Below are positions 1 through 5,439 of a stretch of DNA of 6,392 bases, in pieces. The notes under the pieces were generated by a model. It did no database searches, was not told the DNA's origin, and was given only the letters and a program-made list of their open reading frames with translations. Numbering within the stretch: position 1 is the first letter of the stretch; each line of letters starts with the position of its first letter. A program made the translations under genes and the position numbers. This DNA is from Verrucomicrobiota bacterium (GTDB taxonomy: Bacteria > Verrucomicrobiota > Verrucomicrobiia > Chthoniobacterales > UBA10450), in contig QHNF01000243.1 in the NCBI GenBank assembly GCA_003218345.1, positions 1,951 through 8,342 of the forward strand. The letters are read 5' to 3'.

Positions 1-4
1 ATCC

Positions 5-29
5 GGTAGGGCGCGACCGCGGGGCGCGC
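5..29. repeat. 25-bp GC-rich repeat, copy 1 (upstream of egtD)
   Basis: Begins GGTAGGGCGCGACCGC and matches 24 of 25 bases with positions 1850-1874; the single difference is G versus C at position 17. It contains GGCGCG and CGCGC arms that can pair as a short hairpin. It sits 19 bases before the egtD start codon, so it forms much of the visible leader of that gene. The window starts too close to show whether it is part of a longer element. Confidence 0.65.
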
Positions 30-48
30 ACCGAACGATAATGCCATA

Positions 49-1026
49 ATGACCGCCGACTCAGTAACGGCCCTACAACCTGCCTCTAAGATTCGGCAGG
101 CAAGTTCTGATTTCTTCTCAGATGTAATCGCCGGTCTTTCCAGCGATCCGCGCACGCTTCCCTGTAAATATTTTTACGATGAGCGCGGCGCTTCCTTGTT
201 CCAAAAAATTTGCGAGCTGCCAGAATATTACATCACCCGGACCGAGATCGACATTCTCGATCGAAATCGCGCCAAGATCGCCTCGCAGCTCGGGCCGAAT
301 ATCGAGTTGATCGGACTCGGCACTGGCGCCGGCACCAAGACGCGGATTCTCATCGAAGCGCTCTTAAAGCCTGCCGTCTATATCCCGGTCGATATTTCTG
401 AAAAGCAACTGCGTAAATCTACAGCGCTTTTCCACAAAATTTTTCCGAATCTGGAAGTCCTGCCGGTCTGCGCCGATTACTTGCAACCTGTCGCGCTCCC
501 CTCACCGCGCCGCAAAGCTGCACGCAACGTTGTTTATTTTCCCGGATCGACCATCGGCAACTTCGAGCCAACTGAAGCCATGGAATTTTTGCGCCGCATT
601 GCCAATGTTTCTGGTCGAAGCGGCGGCCTGCTCATTGGCGTCGATTTGCGGAAGGATCGGCAGGTGCTCGAAGCCGCTTACAACGACAGCGCTGGCGTCA
701 CTGCGCGGTTCAATTTGAATTTGTTAGCCCGGATCAACCGCGACCTCGGCGCGGATTTCGATCTGAATCATTGGCGACACCGCGCAGCCTACAATCCAAG
801 CGCGGGTCGCATCGAAATGTATCTCATAAGCGAGATCGATCAGCTTGTTCACATCGCCGAACGAAAATTTCATTTCCGTTCAGGCGAAAAGATCATCACC
901 GAGTTCTCTTATAAATACGCGCCGGAAGATTTTGCAGCTCTCGCCCGCGAAGCCGGGTTCGAGTTTGTTCGAATGTGGACTGACGATGCGCGTCTGTTTG
1001 GCGTTTTCTATTTTGTAGCAGGGTAG
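49..1026 (+). CDS. egtD: L-histidine N-alpha-methyltransferase (ergothioneine biosynthesis EgtD)
   Basis: Transfers three methyl groups from SAM to the alpha-amino group of histidine, giving hercynine, the first step of ergothioneine synthesis; cytoplasmic. The 325 residues match the usual length (about 320) and the whole Methyltransf_33 family pattern is present: KYFYDERG (40-47), LPEYYITRTE (57-66), a glycine-rich SAM loop (about 88-98), YIPVDIS (111-117), CADY (141-144) and GSTIGN (166-171). By comparison with mycobacterial EgtD, the histidine-binding residues appear kept: Tyr43, Tyr61, Asn171, Tyr211, Met257, Glu285 and Ser287 (ITEFS). One oddity is that the acidic residue usual in the SAM loop (ELGSG) is Gly89 here. 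The ATG at 49 is chosen because the N-terminus then has family length; no Shine-Dalgarno is visible. The TAG stop lies inside a palindromic repeat. EgtB, the usual partner, is not in the window and could lie upstream. Family assignment is very secure. Confidence 0.95.
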   Translation: MTADSVTALQPASKIRQASSDFFSDVIAGLSSDPRTLPCKYFYDERGASLFQKICELPEYYITRTEIDILDRNRAKIASQLGPNIELIGLGTGAGTKTRILIEALLKPAVYIPVDISEKQLRKSTALFHKIFPNLEVLPVCADYLQPVALPSPRRKAARNVVYFPGSTIGNFEPTEAMEFLRRIANVSGRSGGLLIGVDLRKDRQVLEAAYNDSAGVTARFNLNLLARINRDLGADFDLNHWRHRAAYNPSAGRIEMYLISEIDQLVHIAERKFHFRSGEKIITEFSYKYAPEDFAALAREAGFEFVRMWTDDARLFGVFYFVAG

Positions 1027-1081
1027 CGCATGCGTCTCGCTTGCGGTCTAGCTAGAAACGCAAGCCGAAGCCTTGCGCCAC
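1023..1081. repeat. Palindromic intergenic repeat, copy A
   Basis: Fills almost the whole egtD-ATPase gap. The outer arms are GTAGCGCATGC (1023-1033) and GCCTTGCGCCAC (1070-1081), imperfectly complementary. The inner arms are GCTTGCG (1039-1045) and CGCAAGC (1059-1065), perfectly complementary. It shares 21 of its first 23 bases with copy B at 3358 and the same order of arms, while the central loop differs. The egtD stop codon TAG is formed by bases 2-4 of the repeat. It looks like a REP/REPIN-type or MITE-like element, and transcribed it would form a two-tier hairpin between the two genes. Confidence 0.75.
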
Positions 1082-1086
1082 CTTAA

Positions 1087-1830
1087 ATGAGCGCGCTGGT
1101 TAAACTCGCCGATGTCAGCAAGCGCTACGCGGGCGCGCAGGCGCTTCATTCCACGAATCTTTCCATCGAACGCGGCAAAACCACGCTATTGATCGGGCCC
1201 AGCGGTTGCGGCAAGTCGACGTTGCTGCGGCTTATGATTGGGCTGATCGCTCCCGATTCCGGCACGATCGCTTTTAACGACTTAACAATTACACCGACCA
1301 ACATCGACAGCCTGCGGCGCCGGATTGGTTACGTTATCCAGGAAGGCGGTCTGTTTCCGCATCTGACCGCGCGCGCCAATGTTCTCTTGATGGCCCGCTA
1401 TCTTGGGAAATCCCAGGAGGAAATGCAAAGCAGGCTCATGGAATTGTGCGAGCTGACGAGATTTTCTGACACTCTGCTCTCGCGATATCCCGTCGAACTT
1501 TCCGGCGGTCAACGGCAGCGCGTGAGTCTGATGCGCGCATTGATGCTTTCGCCGGAGCTGCTGTTACTCGATGAACCGCTCGGCGCCCTGGATCCGCTGG
1601 TGCGCGCTTCTTTGCAAAAAGATCTCAAAGAAATTTTTGCGCGCCTACAGCAGACAGTACTCTTCGTGACCCACGATTTAGGGGAGGCGATTTATTTCGG
1701 AGATGAAATCGTGCTCATGAACGAAGGCCGCATCGTGCAGAAAGGTTCGGCTTCCGATCTCCGCGAAAAGCCAGCCGAACCCTTCGTGTCGGAATTCATT
1801 AACGCGCAACGCGGGGTCGTGCTGACGTGA
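1087..1830 (+). CDS. ABC transporter ATP-binding protein, quaternary-amine (OpuC/EgtV-like) class
   Basis: Cytoplasmic ATPase that powers the importer encoded by the next gene. The 247 residues carry all nucleotide-binding motifs: Walker A GPSGCGKST (37-45), Q-loop Gln85 in the VIQEGGLFPHLT stretch (83-94) typical of glycine betaine/choline importers, signature LSGGQ (138-142), Walker B LLLLDEP (158-164), D-loop GALD (166-169) and switch His196. There is no C-terminal CBS pair such as OpuA/OpuCA proteins carry for ionic-strength sensing, so osmotic gating by that route is unlikely; short ATPases of this kind include EgtV. The ATG at 1087 lies 5 bases after a palindromic repeat and has no Shine-Dalgarno. 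The stop TGA overlaps the GTG of the next gene (GTGA), suggesting translational coupling. It follows egtD after only 60 bases on the same strand. Family is certain; the substrate is inferred from context. Confidence 0.93.
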   Translation: MSALVKLADVSKRYAGAQALHSTNLSIERGKTTLLIGPSGCGKSTLLRLMIGLIAPDSGTIAFNDLTITPTNIDSLRRRIGYVIQEGGLFPHLTARANVLLMARYLGKSQEEMQSRLMELCELTRFSDTLLSRYPVELSGGQRQRVSLMRALMLSPELLLLDEPLGALDPLVRASLQKDLKEIFARLQQTVLFVTHDLGEAIYFGDEIVLMNEGRIVQKGSASDLREKPAEPFVSEFINAQRGVVLT

Positions 1831-3356
1831 TTTTGCCTCGCCCCATGCTGGTAGGGCGCGACCGCCGGGCGCGCCGGGCACTTCCACTCTGCTGGCTGGC
1901 CCTTTTATTTGTCATGTTTCTCGCAGCTGTAATCTCTGCATCAGCAAATCCCATCATCATCGGCTCAAAGAAATTTACCGAGTCATATGTGCTGGGGGAA
2001 ATTGCGAAGCGCACACTAAACGATGCCGTAATTCCCGCTGAACATCGCCAAGGTATGGGCGGCACGATTATTCTCTGGCAAGCACTGCAGGGCGGACAAA
2101 TCGATGCCTATCCGGAATACACAGGGACCATCGCGCAAGAGATTCTGAAAACGAATCGGCAATTGTCGCTCAATGAGATTGGCGATGCGCTTGCAAGATT
2201 CGGCGTCGGCATGACGAAACCGCTCGGGTTCAACAATACCTACGCGCTCGTGATGCGCCGCAGTGAAGCACAGCGGCTTGGACTGCGCACAATCAGCGAT
2301 CTGCGAAAACATCCCGAGCTCAAGATCGGATTAACCCACGAATTTCTCGATCGACAGGACGGCTGGCGGCCGTTGCGCGAGCGCTATGGTCTGCCCCAAA
2401 GAAACGTGATCGGGATTGATCACGCACTGGGTTACGCCGCTCTCGCCAACGGCTCAATCGATGTGAAGGATGCTTACTCTACGGACGCAAAGATTGCCGA
2501 AAACGATCTCGTCACGCTCGAGGACGATCTTGGTTTTTTTCCAAAGTATGAGGCGGTGTTCTTGTTTCGGTTGTCCATGCGCCCCGATGCGATTGCCGCA
2601 TTGCGCCGCCTGGAAGGAACGCTGGATGAAAAACGAATGATTCGCCTCAATTTGGAAGCGGAGCGCACAAAAAATTACACGAGAGCTGCAAACCTATATT
2701 TTGAAGACGGCGCTAAATCGACGGACACCATGGGCGAATCCTTTCCGCAGAAGCTCGCGCGCTGGACACTTCGGCATCTGCAACTGGCTGGATTTTCGCT
2801 GCTGCTTTCGGTGCTCTTCGGCATTCCGCTTGGGATTCTTGCAAGTCGCGGTGGACCGATTGGCCAGAGTATTCTTGGCTTTGCCAGTGTTGTGCAAACG
2901 ATTCCATCGCTGGCCTTGCTGGCATTGCTTGTCCCTCTTCCCTTTTTCGGAATTAGCGTCCGCACAGCCATCACCGCCCTTTTCCTTTACGGATTATTGC
3001 CGATCGTGCGCAACACTGCGAGCGGTTTGCAGGACATTCCGCGATCATTGCGCGAATCCGCCATTGCGCTGGGACTCAGCCCCATCATCCGGCTCTGGCA
3101 AATTTATCTGCCAATGGCATCGCGCTCGATTTTATCGGGAATCAAGACCAGCGCCGTGATCAACATCGGCACCGCCACGCTGGCTGCGTTGATCGGAGCC
3201 GGAGGTTTGGGCGAGCCGATCTTGAGTGGCCTCAACCTGAATGACCACGTAACAATTTTAGAGGGCGCTATTCCCGCAGCGTTGCTGGCGCTCCTAGTAC
3301 AGTGGCTTTTCGATTTGCTCGATCGCGTCTTGATTCCGAAGGGGCTACGAATCTAG
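1827..3356 (+). CDS. Fused substrate-binding protein/permease of a quaternary-amine ABC importer (binding domain first)
   Basis: A single 509-residue chain with the periplasmic binding domain and the membrane pore. Residues 1-40 form a signal peptide or anchor: arginine-rich n-region (11-17), hydrophobic core (about 19-36), possible cleavage after Ala-Ser-Ala40. Residues 42-295 are an OpuAC-type binding domain with GSKKFTES (46-53), YPEYTGT (95-101), GFNNTYAL (134-141) and DAYSTD (215-220). Residues 310-505 are a BPD_transp_1 permease with about five helices (near 318-338, 349-371, 374-395, 436-460, 475-497) and an EAA-like cytoplasmic loop (about 410-430). The loop position puts the permease N-terminus outside, which agrees with a periplasmic binding domain ahead of it. 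EgtU and OpuF-type fusions have the opposite order. The GTG at 1827 overlaps the ATPase stop; an ATG at 1845 would remove six residues and still give a normal signal peptide. Probably works as a homodimer with two ATPase copies. Substrate: a betaine-like compound, possibly ergothioneine or hercynine given egtD. Confidence 0.9.
   Translation: MILPRPMLVGRDRRARRALPLCWLALLFVMFLAAVISASANPIIIGSKKFTESYVLGEIAKRTLNDAVIPAEHRQGMGGTIILWQALQGGQIDAYPEYTGTIAQEILKTNRQLSLNEIGDALARFGVGMTKPLGFNNTYALVMRRSEAQRLGLRTISDLRKHPELKIGLTHEFLDRQDGWRPLRERYGLPQRNVIGIDHALGYAALANGSIDVKDAYSTDAKIAENDLVTLEDDLGFFPKYEAVFLFRLSMRPDAIAALRRLEGTLDEKRMIRLNLEAERTKNYTRAANLYFEDGAKSTDTMGESFPQKLARWTLRHLQLAGFSLLLSVLFGIPLGILASRGGPIGQSILGFASVVQTIPSLALLALLVPLPFFGISVRTAITALFLYGLLPIVRNTASGLQDIPRSLRESAIALGLSPIIRLWQIYLPMASRSILSGIKTSAVINIGTATLAALIGAGGLGEPILSGLNLNDHVTILEGAIPAALLALLVQWLFDLLDRVLIPKGLRI
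1850..1875. repeat. 25-bp GC-rich repeat, copy 2 (inside the transporter signal-peptide code)
   Basis: Matches copy 1 at 5-29 in 24 of 25 bases. Here the arms GGCGCG (1855-1860) and CGCGCC (1870-1875) are perfectly complementary around a 9-base loop. The element is translated and encodes Val-Gly-Arg-Asp-Arg-Arg-Ala-Arg-Arg (residues 9-17 of the fusion protein), that is, the positively charged n-region of the signal peptide. If translation begins at the alternative ATG at 1845, the repeat begins within the second codon. Confidence 0.65.
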
Positions 3357-3357
3357 A

Positions 3358-3417
3358 GTAGCGCAAGCGTCTCGCCTGCGTGTGAGGTTAGGTCGCAAGC
3401 TGGGAAGCTTGCGCTAC
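3358..3417. repeat. Palindromic intergenic repeat, copy B
   Basis: Lies between the transporter fusion gene and the aldehyde dehydrogenase gene. The outer arms GTAGCGCAAGC (3358-3368) and GCTTGCGCTAC (3407-3417) are a perfect 11-bp inverted repeat. The inner arms GCCTGCG (3374-3380) and CGCAAGC (3394-3400) pair with one G-T wobble. It has the same orientation and architecture as copy A at 1023. It starts one base after the transporter stop codon. There is no T-tract after the outer arm, so it is not a classical intrinsic terminator, though the hairpin could still attenuate transcription or protect the upstream mRNA. Confidence 0.8.
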
Positions 3418-3425
3418 ATTTGGCA

Positions 3426-4790
3426 ATGCCAATTGCGTCGATCAATCCGGCTACGGGCGAAAAACTGAAAGAGTTTTCTCCTTTCGACGATAGCGAAATT
3501 GAGAAACGACTGAAACGCGCCGAAAGCGCATTCAGGAAATATCGTCGCGTTGCATTTAGCAAACGCTCGGAACTTATGGGGGCGACGGCCGAGTTGCTGC
3601 TGCAGGAGAAGGACAAGCTTGCCCAGATTATCACCCTCGAAATGGGAAAATTGTTTCGCGCATCGGTTGAAGAAATCGAGAAATGTGCGCGCGCTTGTCG
3701 CTTTTACGCGGAGAATGGGGAGCGACTTTTAGAAGACGAGGCTGCGCAAACTGATGCCGCTCGAAGTTACGTGCAGTATGAACCGCTCGGACCGATTCTG
3801 GCGATTATGCCTTGGAATTTTCCGTTCTGGCAAGTGTTTCGATTTGCAACGCCAGCTCTAATGGCGAGCAACGTCGGGCTGTTGAAACATGCGTCGAATG
3901 TTCCGCAGTGCGCCCTCGCCATTGAACAAGTCTTTTGCCGCGCCGGATTCGATGACGGCATTTTCCAAACACTGCTCATCGAGCCAGAACAAGTCGAAAA
4001 GGTAATTGTCGATCCGCGGGTGAAGGCAGTGACACTGACGGGCAGCGAAAAAGCAGGAAGCGCGGTGGCAAGCACAGCCGCACGCGAGATTAAAAAAAGT
4101 GTACTCGAGCTCGGTGGCAGCGACGCGTTCATTGTGATGCCGAGCGCGGATTTTCAGGGTGCTCTGACCATCGCGATCAAAGCTCGCACAATCAACACCG
4201 GGCAATCGTGCATCGCAGCAAAACGACTTTTTATCGCGGACGAAATTTACGATTCATTTCTCGAAGAGTTCGTTGAACGCATGCGCGCACTCAAGGTTGG
4301 CGATCCCATGGATCCAACCACTGAGATTGGTCCGCTCGCGACAGAACAGATTTTGCAAGGTGTGCATTACCAGGTTCAGAAATCGATTGCGGCAGGAGCA
4401 AAATTATTAACTGGCGGAAATCGCATTCACGGCTCCGGATTTTTTTTCGAGCCAACCGTTCTGGTCGACGTGCCGAAAGAATCGCCAGCCTACCGTGAAG
4501 AAGTCTTCGGCCCAGTCGCATCTATGTTCCGAGTGCGCGACGCAGCCGACGCTGTCGCGATGGCAAACGACTCGACGTTCGGCCTCGCCGCTAGCGCATG
4601 GACTAACGAGCCCGCAGAACAGGAACTCTTCACATCTGCGCTGGAAACAGGAATGGTTTTCATCAACGCAATGGTTGCGTCCGATCCACGTTTGCCGTTC
4701 GGCGGTGTCAAGCGTTCCGGGTTTGGCCGAGAACTCGGCGCCGCCGGAATCCGCGAATTTACGAACGCGAAAACGATTTGGATCTCATAG
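3426..4790 (+). CDS. NAD(P)+-dependent succinate-semialdehyde dehydrogenase-type aldehyde dehydrogenase
   Basis: Oxidises an aldehyde, most likely succinate semialdehyde, to the acid; cytoplasmic. From the ATG at 3426 the protein has 454 residues, the length of the short Sad/YneI and cyanobacterial SSADH group rather than the ~480-residue GabD group. It begins MPIASINPATGE, as that group does. Visible elements are MPWNFPFWQ with the oxyanion Asn, KHASN with Lys154 and Ser157, TGSEKAG, general base Glu228 in ELGGSD, catalytic Cys262 in TGQSCIAAKR, EEVFGPV, and LPFGGVKRSGFGRE near the C-terminus. Ser157 lies where NAD-specific aldehyde dehydrogenases often have a glutamate, so NADP+ use is plausible. 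A TTG at 3420 would add two residues; ATG is preferred because it gives the family numbering. The gene starts only 9 bases after a palindromic repeat and has no Shine-Dalgarno. No GABA transaminase or 2-oxoglutarate decarboxylase gene is in view, so the exact substrate is open. Confidence 0.88.
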   Translation: MPIASINPATGEKLKEFSPFDDSEIEKRLKRAESAFRKYRRVAFSKRSELMGATAELLLQEKDKLAQIITLEMGKLFRASVEEIEKCARACRFYAENGERLLEDEAAQTDAARSYVQYEPLGPILAIMPWNFPFWQVFRFATPALMASNVGLLKHASNVPQCALAIEQVFCRAGFDDGIFQTLLIEPEQVEKVIVDPRVKAVTLTGSEKAGSAVASTAAREIKKSVLELGGSDAFIVMPSADFQGALTIAIKARTINTGQSCIAAKRLFIADEIYDSFLEEFVERMRALKVGDPMDPTTEIGPLATEQILQGVHYQVQKSIAAGAKLLTGGNRIHGSGFFFEPTVLVDVPKESPAYREEVFGPVASMFRVRDAADAVAMANDSTFGLAASAWTNEPAEQELFTSALETGMVFINAMVASDPRLPFGGVKRSGFGRELGAAGIREFTNAKTIWIS

Positions 4791-4813
4791 GGTGACAGCC
4801 GGCGCGCTGCACC
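4791..4813. terminator. Stem-loop filling the convergent gene junction, likely terminator of the aldehyde dehydrogenase gene
   Basis: GGTG-A-CAGC (4791-4799) pairs with GCTGCACC (4806-4813) as an 8-bp stem with one bulged A, around the loop CGGCGC. The structure spans exactly the 23 bases between the TAG of the plus-strand gene and the TAA of the minus-strand gene. On the plus strand it is followed by the T-rich TTATTTCTT (4814-4822), as expected for an intrinsic terminator. On the other strand no T-tract follows, so its effect on the acetyltransferase transcript is less clear. Confidence 0.5.
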
Positions 4814-5374
4814 TTATTTCTTGGCGCAGAGAGGGAACCGAAGGTTTTTTGCAAAGCGGACGCCTGTTCGCGAATAACCAAGCGCTTCATAAAACTGGTG
4901 CGCCGCTTCGCGTTCGAATCGCGTCGTGAGAGTTATCCGCGCGACGCCTTTTCTTACGAAATCTTTTTCGGCTGCGGTAATAAGCGCGCGGCCGACACCG
5001 CTTCGTCGCTGTTTGTTTGAAACTACCAGCGCGATAACTTTTCCGGAACGATCGTTATGTTCGTGGCTGACGTGCGTCAGTGTGCCAATCATTCCGCAAA
5101 GTTTATTATCAATCTCGGCGACAATCGTGCTATAGCGCGGATCGCTTAAGATCGATTTTAGACGCTGACTCATTTCGGCGGTGGTGGTTTCGTAGCCGAG
5201 CTCGCACATCAGTTGCGCCAGCACTGCGGCATCGCCAGGCTGCGCGTGACGAATTGTAAGATCGACATCTCCTTCCAGCGGCATTGGTGGATCGGCCTCT
5301 CCTGCCCGCAATGCTTCGCATAGTGATGCAGGCGGGCCCAAGACGATGTTAAAATAATGCGGCTCCGCCGCCAT
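4814..5374 (-). CDS. GNAT-family N-acetyltransferase
   Basis: Acetyl-CoA-dependent acyltransferase of unknown substrate. From the ATG at 5374 it has 186 residues. The GNAT fold begins near residue 39 (LTIRHAQPGD), followed by helix 1-2 (48-76), VAEIDNKLCGMIGTL (85-99) as strands 2-3, strand 4 with the acetyl-CoA pyrophosphate loop RRSGVG (123-128, the RxxGxG motif A), and the closing FYEALGY (161-167) that often supplies the active-site tyrosine. The first 30-38 residues are an extension not part of the fold. An internal ATG at 5284 (Met31) would give a 156-residue protein of ordinary GNAT size and has AGAGG upstream at a somewhat long spacing, so the true start is uncertain. An in-frame stop lies two codons before the ATG at 5374, so it cannot start farther upstream. 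It lies 65 bases downstream of sat-cysC on the same strand and may be cotranscribed. The family does not reveal the substrate. Confidence 0.85.
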   Translation of the reverse strand: MAAEPHYFNIVLGPPASLCEALRAGEADPPMPLEGDVDLTIRHAQPGDAAVLAQLMCELGYETTTAEMSQRLKSILSDPRYSTIVAEIDNKLCGMIGTLTHVSHEHNDRSGKVIALVVSNKQRRSGVGRALITAAEKDFVRKGVARITLTTRFEREAAHQFYEALGYSRTGVRFAKNLRFPLCAKK

Positions 5375-5439
5375 TCTTTACCAACGCGCCGAGGACAGCG
5401 CCTTCCATCACCCCCCCCGCCGGCTATGTGGACATTGAA

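Noticed and set aside
2701..3159. A 152-residue open frame within the permease domain
   Set aside because: It is a +1 shadow of the importer gene, rich in Cys, Arg and Ser with no domain pattern, while the main frame shows clear permease motifs.
1827..3356. An osmoprotection system (OpuA/ProU) for glycine betaine
   Set aside because: Not excluded, but the ATPase has no CBS domains and the neighbour is egtD, so the ergothioneine/hercynine reading is at least as good; kept as the main alternative, not as the call.
3358..3417. Palindrome copy B as a classical intrinsic terminator
   Set aside because: The 11-bp outer arm is not followed by a run of T, and a similar copy lies between egtD and the ATPase gene where termination would not be expected.
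3426..4790. Betaine aldehyde dehydrogenase, suggested by the neighbouring betaine-type importer
   Set aside because: Length (454) and the ELGGSD and KHASN signatures fit the short SSADH/Sad group; betaine aldehyde dehydrogenases are about 490 residues with different signatures.
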